From a virus: a DNA stretch of 37,485 nucleotides. The translations under genes and the position numbers were made by a program. The DNA is taken from positions 1-37,485 of the IMG/VR virus record IMGVR_UViG_3300029319_000163; one strand, 5' to 3'. Position 1 is the first letter of the stretch. Each line of letters opens with the position of its first letter. A model generated the notes under the pieces. That model was not told the origin of the DNA. It was given only the letters and a program-made list of their open reading frames with translations, and searched no databases. Positions 1-6,962 of this stretch are shown here, one piece after another.

Positions 1-279
1 CTTGCAAAGTTCCTCGTTCTGGATGACCTCATAGCCGAGGCTGACAGTACCTAACTGATCGCCTGTGTCTGTCCTGTATGTCGCACATCTGTGCTCAGAG
101 GCCGACTCAACACCTGTAACAGGGTTGCGGAAGATCAGTGGTGCTTTCTCGACTGTGAAGAGTGCATTGGCTCGGGTGAATGCCTCCCTGGCGGGGAGTG
201 TGCCATCTACAACTTGTCCGAGGTCATGCCAGGCTTTCTCGCCTTGCATCATGACTCCATCGGTGAACTCGTGTGACAT
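1..279 (-). CDS. DUF932 / phage-plasmid-like protein, N-terminal part (runs off the window)
   Basis: An open frame starts with ATG at 279 and stays open for 93 codons to base 1, so only the N-terminus is present. It starts MSHEFTDGVMMQGEKAWHDL, then reads PAREAFTRAN, VEKAPL, a YRTDTGDQLGTVS stretch and GYEVIQNEEL. This matches the usual opening of the DUF932 (TIGR03299) family: a W-H-x-L-G motif, a cofactor-like 'VEKxPL' strand, then 'vRtDtg..LG.Vg..Y.viQN.e'. The family is common in phages and plasmids and its biochemical role is unknown. The gene sits downstream of a strong terminator for the preceding operon, so it probably has its own promoter in 280-344. Recognition is from memory of the family pattern. 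Confidence 0.8.
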   Translation of the reverse strand, partial: MSHEFTDGVMMQGEKAWHDLGQVVDGTLPAREAFTRANALFTVEKAPLIFRNPVTGVESASEHRCATYRTDTGDQLGTVSLGYEVIQNEELCK

Positions 280-344
280 AGTTAGTCGGGGAATGTAGAA
301 CAGTCAGTCGGTGTGTGATCAACTGACAATGTAAACATAACATT

Positions 345-368
345 AAAAAAGGCCCCTGTCAAGGGGCC
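345..368 (-). terminator. Rho-independent terminator of the left minus-strand operon
   Basis: On the minus strand, GGCCCCT pairs perfectly with AGGGGCC around a 4-base loop (arms at 351-357 and 362-368). A run of six T follows (345-350 on the plus strand is AAAAAA). It lies 6 bases beyond the stop of the 374-595 gene and would end the operon that starts near 2704. Confidence 0.9.
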
Positions 369-373
369 GGCAG

Positions 374-595
374 CTATAAGCCTATGAGCGATTCTGATGG
401 GTTATGTTTAGCCCTCATAAATTGGATTTTTAGTTTCTGTTTGATGTTCTCAAAATAGTCTGGAAGATCATAAGTACCATCGGGTTTTAATTTACCTCTT
501 AAATCCTCCATCATGATCACCAAAGTGTGGATCTCATTGTCATCCAACTCCCACGGCTTACGTGTGAAGTCATTGAGCGGTTGTGGGTACTGCAT
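374..595 (-). CDS. hypothetical protein, 73 aa
   Basis: I do not recognise this protein. It is soluble-looking, mixed charged, with an amphipathic helical middle (HTLVIMMEDLRGKL) and a basic C-terminal half. Its ATG shares a base with the stop of the upstream gene (TAATG). A purine-rich GAGGAG lies just before the junction, so translation is probably coupled. It is the last gene before the terminator at 345-368. Tight packing and a good ribosome-binding site make it very likely real. Confidence 0.75.
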   Translation of the reverse strand: MQYPQPLNDFTRKPWELDDNEIHTLVIMMEDLRGKLKPDGTYDLPDYFENIKQKLKIQFMRAKHNPSESLIGL

Positions 596-882
596 TAGCT
601 CCTCGGCAAAGGTGTGACCATTTTGATGCTGCCGCCTGCACCCCAGACCATGTAACTCATGCCGTCGGGTACTTTGCTCTCAACCCTCCAATAGGTCGCG
701 GCCTTCTTACAGGCATCATCGAATGATGTAGCCCATAATTCGTGAGAAAAGCCATGTTCTTTTCTCGTGTCATTGAGGCAAAGTTGAGTCCAGAAAGGCG
801 CCTCAATTTTTTGCTGATGTTCGATTGACTCAAGATGTTTCTTGAGTTTGTCGGTGTTGATTTTGGTGACGTAGCCCATCAA
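595..882 (-). CDS. hypothetical protein, 95 aa
   Basis: Unrecognised. The sequence starts with a basic helix (TKINTDKLKKHLESIEHQQK) followed by a mixed alpha/beta region. That region has aromatic residues in 'HELWATSFDDACKKAATYW' and a 'PDGMSYMVWG' turn. The 'FDDACKKAA' segment looks like the short strand-helix unit of small phage accessory proteins, but I cannot name a family. The first two codons are both Met (MMGYV), so the true start could be 879. It overlaps its upstream neighbour by 4 bases and is coupled to the next gene through TAATG. Confidence 0.75.
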   Translation of the reverse strand: MMGYVTKINTDKLKKHLESIEHQQKIEAPFWTQLCLNDTRKEHGFSHELWATSFDDACKKAATYWRVESKVPDGMSYMVWGAGGSIKMVTPLPRS

Positions 883-1262
883 TACTCCTGCGGGAAAAGA
901 ACGGTTGTGTAGCAGTAGTCAGGACCGAGATGCTGATGTCCATAACCTGCGGTCAAGATCCACAATCTTGTTCCATCAAAGGTCTTGTAACATCCGAGCA
1001 ACTGGCCTCCATCAGCGGCCTTGCAGGTGTCAATGTTAGACTGCCAATCGTGCTCATCAAGATCACCCCAATCGCCTTTGCGAAAAAGTTGCAAAGCCTT
1101 CGAGACATGATCACAGAAAAGCGCGTCATGCTCAGATCTGGCATGGACTAATTGACTGATAACAAGGCGACCCAGAGCATGAAAATCTGGGCAAGTTAAA
1201 ACCGGACTGCATTTCATAGATTTGTCGAAAGAAAAGTCAGAGAAGAACGAACTTGTCATCAC
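879..1262 (-). CDS. plasmid-related-type protein (GDWG ... TTVLFPQEY family)
   Basis: The C-terminal two thirds carry the ordered motifs of a small family widespread on plasmids and phages. 'H' is followed by 'GDWGDLDEHDWQSN', 'GGQLLGCYKTFDGTRLWILTA' and a terminal 'YTTVLFPQEY'. Family members usually read GDWG..D...N...RLLSxY....G..IWIIT..DR..TTVLLPxEY. The N-terminal 'LGRLVISQLVHARSEHDAL' is also typical. The function is unknown. This copy has an extra ~10 residues between the WILTA strand and the TTVL strand. It overlaps both neighbours by 4 bases, which supports an operon. Confidence 0.8.
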   Translation of the reverse strand: MMTSSFFSDFSFDKSMKCSPVLTCPDFHALGRLVISQLVHARSEHDALFCDHVSKALQLFRKGDWGDLDEHDWQSNIDTCKAADGGQLLGCYKTFDGTRLWILTAGYGHQHLGPDYCYTTVLFPQEY

Positions 1263-1615
1263 TTTTTACGCGGACGGCCCGGCCCACGCTTTTTGGGTAG
1301 CTCGACAACTGTGACCTCTTTGCTCTCAATAGTCGGCGGAGCAAAGAACTCATTAAGTCCAGCTTGTATCTCCTGCAGGTAGGCGATCTCCTGTTCAGAA
1401 AGATCCTCTACGCTCCACTTACGTGGGAGGACAGGTTCGGACGTTGTGTGCAGAAACAGGAAGTTCCGAGCAAACCTGATCATCAAGCGTCGGGGAACAT
1501 CATATAAGTTCACCGAGTCATCATTCTGATCACCGAGCATGAGCGTGTGATGCTCATCGCAATAATGAGCATTCACCCAGTCGGCGTGAAACTCGTGAGA
1601 AATGGTCTTTTGCAT
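1259..1615 (-). CDS. hypothetical protein with C-terminal AT-hook-like tail, 118 aa
   Basis: Unrecognised globular N-terminus with His/Cys-rich 'HADWVNAHYCDEHHTLMLG', then a helical segment 'DLSEQEIAYLQEIQAGLNEFF'. The protein ends in KKRGPGRPRKK. A GRP core flanked by basic residues is the classic AT-hook that binds the minor groove of AT-rich DNA, so a DNA- or nucleoid-binding role is plausible. The rest gives no function. The start codon is ATG 2 bases from the stop of the upstream gene, and it overlaps the downstream gene by 4 bases. Confidence 0.7.
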   Translation of the reverse strand: MQKTISHEFHADWVNAHYCDEHHTLMLGDQNDDSVNLYDVPRRLMIRFARNFLFLHTTSEPVLPRKWSVEDLSEQEIAYLQEIQAGLNEFFAPPTIESKEVTVVELPKKRGPGRPRKK

Positions 1616-1617
1616 GA

Positions 1618-2142
1618 TCAGTCAGCGGAAGATTTGAATGCGGCAGCAAGGCCGACGTGGGCAGAGTAAACAGCTTGCTCCTGTGGATGTGGAGCTTTTG
1701 GAGGTAGGGGACGAGGAAGTGCCTCCTCTATGTCGGCTATCTCTAGACGACCTGACACCCAACCAATCGAACCAAACTCTTCATCAAATCCATTTACATG
1801 GAAAAGATGTACGTGGTTGCCGCTCCAATCACCTCTGGAAAGGCATCGGACAAGACACTCAACATGTGAGTCTTTGGTGTCGGCAAAAGGATCTTGATCC
1901 CACCGAGCCATGTGAGTGCCGCACTTGTGAACAATCCACAACCAAGACGAGCCAAGAGGCAGTCCTTCGGTGAGAATCTTACGATCGTGTAAATACAGAT
2001 CGTCTTTGTAATGTTCCAGCACGCCTTTGGCGAGCAGAAGCAAATTGTTGTAGATCAATGGATCGCCTGAAGGGCGAACTTGCCTTGCAATCATTGAATT
2101 AAGTCGGGAGAGAGTGTGTCTCAGGTGAGACGTGCTGATCAT
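1618..2142 (-). CDS. hypothetical protein, 174 aa
   Basis: No family recognised. It has a helical N-terminus (LRHTLSRLNSMIARQVR) and a Trp/His-rich centre ('SSWLWIVHKCGTHMARWDQDPF' region). It ends in a proline-rich stretch (ALPRPLPPKAPHPQEQ) and a helical tail. It is part of the compact minus-strand operon, with only 2 bases to the next gene. The His/Cys residues could bind metal, but their spacing does not match a motif I know. An accessory role in host takeover is inference from position only. Confidence 0.7.
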   Translation of the reverse strand: MISTSHLRHTLSRLNSMIARQVRPSGDPLIYNNLLLLAKGVLEHYKDDLYLHDRKILTEGLPLGSSWLWIVHKCGTHMARWDQDPFADTKDSHVECLVRCLSRGDWSGNHVHLFHVNGFDEEFGSIGWVSGRLEIADIEEALPRPLPPKAPHPQEQAVYSAHVGLAAAFKSSAD

Positions 2143-2179
2143 AGGATCAAATTCTGTGGTGTCTATTAAGCGATTCTTA

Positions 2180-2704
2180 TCAGGCTGCTGCAGCAGTTAA
2201 GATCCTCTTATGAGTGGATTTAAGCCGCTGGCACATCTGTGGAACGTTGAAGTCGCCAGAGGTGCGCAGTTCTGACAATGAGATCGGCTCAAAAGACCTC
2301 ACATCTTTAACTTCGACTCCATAAGCCCAGGCACGTCGTCGGAAATAGCCAAAGTAGCTATCGAAGTCAATGCCAAAATCTTCGGAGTACATTTCCCAGG
2401 CATCATTCGGTGTCAGCCGAAAGGTTCTGCCTGCTTTGAAGATCGTCTGGATTGCCTTTGTCGGAGCTGATTCATACAGAGCAACCCAGCTACCTGGCAG
2501 GATTCCAGGTGGGTAAGTCCTGAGTTCAAAAGTCTTGGATCGATCTCTGATTCTGTCAGCAAAGATCGGCTTGATAGCCAACGACTTAATTTCGTCATTG
2601 TTGATGCTGGTCGGGAGATTTAGGAACAAAGTGTTAAGAACACTGTGCAATTTGATTCTATCTAGTCGAAAAGTTCTTTCAAATAATACTTTTTTATATA
2701 ACAC
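2180..2704 (-). CDS. ASCH-domain protein (PUA-like fold)
   Basis: Residues ~43-150 fit the ASCH pattern. 'SLAIKPIFADRIRDRSKTFELRTYPPG' is the usual [LIV]xIKPxxAxxIxxGxKxxExR opening. A 'GSWVALYESAP' strand, a 'TPNDAWEMYSEDFGID' helix and 'YFRRRAWAYGVEVKDVRSFEPISLSEL' follow. ASCH domains bind RNA or modified nucleosides, and some family members are ribonucleases or amidohydrolases; the substrate here is unknown. The start is GTG at 2704. An ATG at 2706 is out of frame, so the first ~40 residues are less certain. As first gene of the left operon it is probably transcribed from 2705-2863. Confidence 0.75.
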   Translation of the reverse strand: MLYKKVLFERTFRLDRIKLHSVLNTLFLNLPTSINNDEIKSLAIKPIFADRIRDRSKTFELRTYPPGILPGSWVALYESAPTKAIQTIFKAGRTFRLTPNDAWEMYSEDFGIDFDSYFGYFRRRAWAYGVEVKDVRSFEPISLSELRTSGDFNVPQMCQRLKSTHKRILTAAAA

Positions 2705-2799
2705 ATTAGTTTTATTTATCGAGAGAAAAATCAGAGCCGAAAAAAATGGCCGTAAGGTCCCGACTCCCTACGACCATCAGCTCCACAGACCCGAGTCAC

Positions 2800-2849
2800 A
2801 CACTCAGGGTTGAGTTGCTTCGTTCATGCAAGCTCAACTTACAGAGTGT
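2800..2849. promoter_or_regulatory. long imperfect hairpin between the ASCH and helicase genes
   Basis: The outer arms ACACTC (2800-2805) and GAGTGT (2844-2849) and the inner arms TTGAGTTGC (2810-2818) and GCAA-g-CTCAA (2828-2837) form one two-part stem with a 9-base loop and a single bulged G. It lies 15 bases past the helicase stop codon, so it may terminate or stabilise the helicase mRNA. There is no T-run in either direction, so it is not a standard terminator. The rest of 2705-2863 holds no gene I can support and probably contains the promoter of the left operon. Confidence 0.55.
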
Positions 2850-2863
2850 AGCACAGCTAAGAC

Positions 2864-4402
2864 TCAGAACTCAATTTCCTCCTCGGTGTCTGCTGTCCCG
2901 AACACATTGTCAGATCGCCTAAGGTCAATACCCCATCGGCAGTTCCTGATGACGTACATCGGGTTACCTAGCTTCTCAATCGCCACAGCGTGAGGGTTGG
3001 TCGCATCTTTGATCAGCCAGCCCGACTGCCAGGTTCCATCAGCCATCAGCCGCTCAACAGAAGTCGAGGGTGATAAACCACTCTCCGCCGAGTTGAGTTT
3101 GTAAGGTGATAAAGGTGAGAAACTTTCTATTTCATGCGTGAGAGCCGGTGTTTCTAACGTTTCGCACGTTTCTAACCCGGGTTCTGCAGAGGGTCGATAG
3201 AGCGTACTCGGCCTACCACCGTCAAGGCCCGGCTCAGTTTGACCACAAGGCGAGATAAGGCCCTTTGTAACGAGTTGTTTCACGTATCGGCTGACCTTGT
3301 TCGTCGTGAGGTTAAAGTTCTGCCCCAGCTCACTTGCACTTACAGCAAAACTTCCCAACTGCCAGCGCATTTCTATGTAGTCAAAGAAGTCGGCCTGTCT
3401 CCCACTCAACTCATTCGCCACTAGCTGCAAGCGTTCCGCCTCTTCCACGCTCTCTCCATCACCGTGACTTACCCAACCCCCATCAGTACGCTCGATCAAC
3501 AGGTTCACTGGCGTTCCAGATCGTCCTTGCGTCTTCATGGTGATCCTCTTATCCCTCTTGTTCTCCGACTGAAGAAAGCTCATGTGGATGAGCTGGGACG
3601 GAATGGCAGTCAATGCGGTGGTGCCACGCGAACTGGTGACGATATTTGCACCGACGCCTTTGTTGGCATGGTGGATCACGCAAGTAGTGGCTCGCGCCTT
3701 AGCAGTAACAGTCAGAAGTGCCGCAAGAGGATTGGCATACGTGGAGCCGCTGTCTTCTTGGCCGAGTGGACTAACGCAACTGTGATACGAGTCAACAATC
3801 AGTAGTGGCGAGTCATGCTTCTCAAGTTCAGCGGACAAAGCCTCGAAGCCTTTCTCGTTGAAATGCAGCGGGTCAGCCGCAGTCCAAATTCTCTTTATTG
3901 GTGCTAAGATCGTCCCATCATCTTGGATGAGTCCAACGGCGCTAAGCATTGTGCCCCAGTCGGCTTCACTCTGATCAGTCCCAACAATGACAACCGGCGG
4001 GCAATCACCAATAAAGTCGTGACCCAAAAAATCTCTCGCACCATCCTTCCATTTGCCGATCATTTCCAAAAGCAGAGCAGTCTTGCCGACTTTTGGCTGT
4101 GCAATCAGCAGGTTCATCCTCGCCTTCATGATTAAGCCGGACCAAGCCCAAGGAATTGGAGTTAGATCGAGCTTGTCACCTGTGCTTTTGCCGACGCCTT
4201 CGGGTGCAATTTTTGCAACGGCCGCGGCCAAGAATTGACGTAGATCGTAGTCACGAACGTCAAGATCGACGCTGAAATAACTAGCCGCATTTCTCATCAA
4301 TGGAAGCCAGTCGCACTCTGGCTCTCCACTTACGATCTCTTCTGCTCTGGCCTTCAGGCGAACCAGTGCTTGCTGAAACTCGGGTACATTTTCTGAGTTC
4401 AT
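2864..4402 (-). CDS. RepA/KaiC-like hexameric replicative ATPase (AAA_25-type helicase)
   Basis: RecA-fold core: a segment 'IPWAWSGLIMKARMNLLIAQ' leads into Walker A PKVGKT. Walker B is 'SPLLIVDSYHS', and the sensor strand 'TTCVIHHANKG' replaces the HHxxK/R strand of plasmid RepA and phage AAA_25 helicases. The C-terminal third has a winged-helix segment ('SASELGQNFNLTTNKVSRYVKQL') and a small beta-rich end. It likely unwinds DNA at the phage origin; no separate primase is visible. The frame is open to an ATG at 4471, but ATG 4402 (MNSENVPEF) is preferred because it lies in the tail of the upstream gene. Neither start has a good ribosome-binding site. Confidence 0.85.
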   Translation of the reverse strand: MNSENVPEFQQALVRLKARAEEIVSGEPECDWLPLMRNAASYFSVDLDVRDYDLRQFLAAAVAKIAPEGVGKSTGDKLDLTPIPWAWSGLIMKARMNLLIAQPKVGKTALLLEMIGKWKDGARDFLGHDFIGDCPPVVIVGTDQSEADWGTMLSAVGLIQDDGTILAPIKRIWTAADPLHFNEKGFEALSAELEKHDSPLLIVDSYHSCVSPLGQEDSGSTYANPLAALLTVTAKARATTCVIHHANKGVGANIVTSSRGTTALTAIPSQLIHMSFLQSENKRDKRITMKTQGRSGTPVNLLIERTDGGWVSHGDGESVEEAERLQLVANELSGRQADFFDYIEMRWQLGSFAVSASELGQNFNLTTNKVSRYVKQLVTKGLISPCGQTEPGLDGGRPSTLYRPSAEPGLETCETLETPALTHEIESFSPLSPYKLNSAESGLSPSTSVERLMADGTWQSGWLIKDATNPHAVAIEKLGNPMYVIRNCRWGIDLRRSDNVFGTADTEEEIEF

Positions 4403-4676
4403 CGGTGTAATATCCGTCTTTTGCACGACTTGGAGAGAAGTAAATGTCGGGTGTGAAGATGCCAAGGTCATGGAGAGTTCTGAATGCTTTTAGTTCGGGG
4501 CCAGATTCGTATCTATTGTCCGCGCAAAATTCATCAAATGCGTAGTCGCTTCTTTGTTTTTGCAACTTCGTATAATGATTTTTGAGTGCGAGACTTAGAT
4601 CGTAATCAGAGGGGAGACTATATGCGACCCACTGGAGCAGGTCATAGGCGCGTCTTTCTTTAACAAGTTCCACCAT
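4281..4676 (-). CDS. hypothetical protein upstream of the helicase, 131 aa
   Basis: Unrecognised. It is a plausible globular protein rich in Tyr/Asp ('AYDLLQWVAYSLPSDYDLSLALKNHY', 'DYAFDEFCADNRY', 'LHDLGIFTPDIYF'). The last ~40 residues lie inside the helicase reading frame, are Arg/Ser-rich and look like out-of-frame sequence, so the real gene may be only partly conserved. Its ATG (4676-4674) shares CATG with the ATG of the divergent RusA gene. A Met at 4715 is also in frame but would extend into RusA. Moderate to low confidence that it is translated. Confidence 0.5.
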   Translation of the reverse strand: MVELVKERRAYDLLQWVAYSLPSDYDLSLALKNHYTKLQKQRSDYAFDEFCADNRYESGPELKAFRTLHDLGIFTPDIYFSPSRAKDGYYTDELRKCTRVSASTGSPEGQSRRDRKWRARVRLASIDEKCG

Positions 4677-5133
4677 GCCTAAGCCGCAAATTCTGTACGT
4701 TGCTGTTAGCGACATTGAAGCCGCACCGCAAGGCAGTAAGAAACATGTTGGTCGGGGAAGGCTGGTGGAGACGTGTAAGCGACTTAAGCCGTGGCGTCGG
4801 GCCGTGGCAGAAGCAGCACGTGTTCAGATGAACGACCAGAAACTACCGATCTTTGATGTACCTGTCGATGTTCAATTACTCTTTAGATTTAATAGACCGA
4901 AGTCTCATTTCAGGGCAAATGGCGATTTAAGGCCAAATGCTCCTAAACATTACTTCGTGAAGAAGAATGACATTGACAAAATAACCCGATCAACACTGGA
5001 TGCTTTGGTTATGGGCGGTGCCATGAAAGACGATTGTCTAGTAGTGCGTCTTATTGCAGAAAAAAGATATTGTCACTTATTTGAGCCGCCTGGTGTGTTG
5101 ATTACTGTTTCGACGTTGCCAGATAGTCCCTGA
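4675..5133 (+). CDS. rusA: RusA-like Holliday junction resolvase
   Basis: RusA-family endonucleases cut four-way DNA junctions as homodimers using a cluster of Asp residues. Here 'IEAAPQGSKKH' matches the N-terminal [I/V]xG.PxxK.RPR strand region. 'PKHYFVKKNDIDKITRSTLDALVMGGAMKDDCLVVRL' matches the family core KPDiDNl.K.ilDAL.g....DD..V, carrying the Asp residues. The length (152 aa) is slightly above the usual ~120-130. It is the first gene of the plus-strand recombination operon. In a phage with an exonuclease and annealing protein it would resolve branched replication intermediates before packaging. Confidence 0.85.
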   Translation: MPKPQILYVAVSDIEAAPQGSKKHVGRGRLVETCKRLKPWRRAVAEAARVQMNDQKLPIFDVPVDVQLLFRFNRPKSHFRANGDLRPNAPKHYFVKKNDIDKITRSTLDALVMGGAMKDDCLVVRLIAEKRYCHLFEPPGVLITVSTLPDSP

Positions 5134-5167
5134 GGCGATACCTTCTGCTGGTCTCAGCTCCCATCGC

Positions 5168-5965
5168 ATGATCAGCAATGCGGACTATCACAGCGACCCG
5201 GCCATCTCAGCCTCGCATTTGCACGCAGTAAGCAAGTCGCCGTGGACCTACTACAAACGCTTCATTGACCCAGATCGTCCGACTTCAGCGCCTACTGCAG
5301 CGATGAAGATTGGGACTTTTGTCCACACAGTCGTACTGGAACCAGACGAGGTTGCGGGCCGCTATGGCGTCATTCCATCTCGGACAACCAAGGCAGGCAA
5401 AGAGAAAATTGCCGCACTTGAGCAACGGAACATTGAACCTGTCACTCAGACCGAGTGGGATCAGGCACATCTCATGGCAGATGCCGTGCGTTCGCATCCA
5501 GAAGCGGCGTATCTTCTTTCCGAAGGTGAGGCAGAGCGGTCACTTTGGTGGGATGATCTCAGTTATTCCACACCTCTAACCTGCAAATGCCGTCCTGACT
5601 GGTGGAATGGCGATGTTGTCATTGATCTTAAGACAACACGTGACGCATCACCGAGTGGCTTCGCAAAATCTTGCGCAACATTTCGCTACCACGTGCAGCA
5701 AATGCACTACATGCGCGGCACCAAGTGCAAAAGGTTTGTGTTCATCGCCGTTGAGAAGGAATATCCCTTCAACGTCGGCGTCTATGAACTCGACTCTGAT
5801 GCCATGAAACTTGGTGAAGGTCTGCGTGACGCAAACATGCGCACGATCGCAATCTGTAAAAAGAACAATGATTGGCCGAGCTTTGGTGGTGGACCACTAG
5901 CTTTGCCCCGTTGGGCGTTCTATCAAGACGATGAACCCCAAAATGCTCCCGGCTTAACTTTCTGA
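5168..5965 (+). CDS. RecE-like PD-(D/E)XK exonuclease
   Basis: Features of the phage RecE/exonuclease VIII-like family are in order. N-terminal 'YHSDPAISASHLHAVSKSPWTYY' is followed by 'KIGTFVHTVVLEPD' (His53). The catalytic core is 'CRPDWWNGDVVIDLKTT' (Asp144, Asp153-x-Lys155), followed by 'YHVQQMHYMRG' with the motif-IV Gln. The family degrades one strand of linear duplex DNA to leave 3' overhangs. The next gene encodes the annealing partner, separated by only 2 bases, which is the usual Red/RecET arrangement. All catalytic residues are present. The 265 aa length is typical. Confidence 0.9.
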   Translation: MISNADYHSDPAISASHLHAVSKSPWTYYKRFIDPDRPTSAPTAAMKIGTFVHTVVLEPDEVAGRYGVIPSRTTKAGKEKIAALEQRNIEPVTQTEWDQAHLMADAVRSHPEAAYLLSEGEAERSLWWDDLSYSTPLTCKCRPDWWNGDVVIDLKTTRDASPSGFAKSCATFRYHVQQMHYMRGTKCKRFVFIAVEKEYPFNVGVYELDSDAMKLGEGLRDANMRTIAICKKNNDWPSFGGGPLALPRWAFYQDDEPQNAPGLTF

Positions 5966-5967
5966 TT

Positions 5968-6603
5968 ATGTTTTCCGACGAAACCAAAAAGGCGCTATCA
6001 GCGCCGATGGACAAGAAAAATGTCAGCCAAAGGCCCGGTCCTGGCGGCAAAAAGCTCAATTACATCGAAGCGTGGTTTGCGCTCGATGAAGCCAACCGCA
6101 TTTTTGGCTTTGATGGGTGGTCTAGTGAGACGGTCACTATGGAATGTGTCTCATCCCAGCCAGTCAGCTACATTTCCAAAGTGCGCGTCACATGTGATGG
6201 TGTCACCCGAGAGGGCTGGGGCGCAGGTCATGGAACCGGCAAAACTGAGGGCGAAAAGCATGAGTCTGCAGTAAAAGAAGCCGAGAGTGATGCTCGCAAA
6301 AGAGCATTGATGACTTTTGGAAAACCACTCGGACTGGCCTGCTACGACACCTCAGGCGAAAGCTTTGAAAGCTCGGCACCGCAAGCTAAGGCGGATACTA
6401 AAGCGGCTTTCAAGGCGGGCTTATCTGCCATCAGTAAGTGCAACAATCTTGCTGATCTGGCTAAGGTTACGGCTCGAATGCAGGAGAGACAAAAAGAAGG
6501 CTCTCTCACGGACAAAGATGCTGCAGAGCTGGCGCGAATGACAACTGTTCGCGAAGATTGGATCAACAAACAAAAAACCGCCAAAACTGCCCAAGCTGCC
6601 TGA
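5968..6603 (+). CDS. Rad52/22-type single-strand annealing protein
   Basis: Residues ~28-135 match the Rad52/Rad22 double-strand-break repair domain. 'GKKLNYIEAWFALDEANRIFGFDGWSSE' is the family's opening, then a 'YISKVRVTCDGVTREGWGAGHG' beta sheet, and 'KHESAVKEAESDARKRALMTFGKPLGLACYD' is the signature helix-loop. Such proteins form rings that anneal complementary single strands. The C-terminal ~70 residues are a helical, charged tail that may bind the following SSB. It lies 2 bases after the exonuclease gene and forms the annealing half of the phage recombination pair. Confidence 0.92.
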   Translation: MFSDETKKALSAPMDKKNVSQRPGPGGKKLNYIEAWFALDEANRIFGFDGWSSETVTMECVSSQPVSYISKVRVTCDGVTREGWGAGHGTGKTEGEKHESAVKEAESDARKRALMTFGKPLGLACYDTSGESFESSAPQAKADTKAAFKAGLSAISKCNNLADLAKVTARMQERQKEGSLTDKDAAELARMTTVREDWINKQKTAKTAQAA

Positions 6604-6608
6604 TCATC

Positions 6609-6956
6609 ATGCTCAACATCACCGCAAATGGCTACCTCGGCTCTGATCCTGAAGAGCGCCAATTTAACGGCAACACTGTCGTCAACTTCAGCCTTGGCAG
6701 CAAAGACCGAAAGCAAAACACGCTTTGGTTGAATTGCTCCGTCTGGGGTAACTCCGGCAATGCCGCAAAACAGTGGCTCAAGAAAGGGTCACAAATTACT
6801 GTGCATGGTCGGCTGTCACAGAACTCCTACAGCAAAGACGGTCAAGAACGCACATCACTAAATGTCGATGTTCAAGACTTCACTTTGCCTCCAAAAATGG
6901 AGCCTCAGGTTGACAACTCCTCAAACGATAGTTTTGATGAGGATATACCGTTCTAG
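6609..6956 (+). CDS. ssb: single-stranded DNA-binding protein
   Basis: An OB-fold SSB of 115 residues: 'MLNITANGYLGSDPEERQF', 'VVNFSLGS', 'LWLNCSVWG', 'KKGSQITVHGRLSQ' and a strand 'TSLNVDVQDFTL'. It ends in the acidic tip DEDIPF, nearly identical to bacterial DDDIPF, which recruits host or phage repair proteins. I start it at ATG 6609, not at 6558, because OB strand 1 begins at once and the longer version overlaps the Rad52 gene by 46 bases. It protects strands between exonuclease resection and Rad52 annealing. Confidence 0.92.
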   Translation: MLNITANGYLGSDPEERQFNGNTVVNFSLGSKDRKQNTLWLNCSVWGNSGNAAKQWLKKGSQITVHGRLSQNSYSKDGQERTSLNVDVQDFTLPPKMEPQVDNSSNDSFDEDIPF

Positions 6957-6962
6957 CCTAAA

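Noticed and set aside
280-344. Definite promoter for the DUF932-like gene
   Set aside because: AT-rich sequence and TTGATC/TACATT-like boxes exist, but their spacing (19) and matches are too weak to list.
2535-2813. 92-codon plus-strand frame across the ASCH gene start and the gap
   Set aside because: It mostly runs antisense to the ASCH gene, then into a hairpin region; no signal of coding.
3464-3805. 113-codon plus-strand frame inside the helicase
   Set aside because: It is antisense to Walker B and sensor coding sequence and shows no domain pattern.
6342-6716. 124-codon minus-strand frame over Rad52 and SSB
   Set aside because: It crosses two strongly supported genes on the opposite strand and has an Ala/Ser-rich shadow composition.
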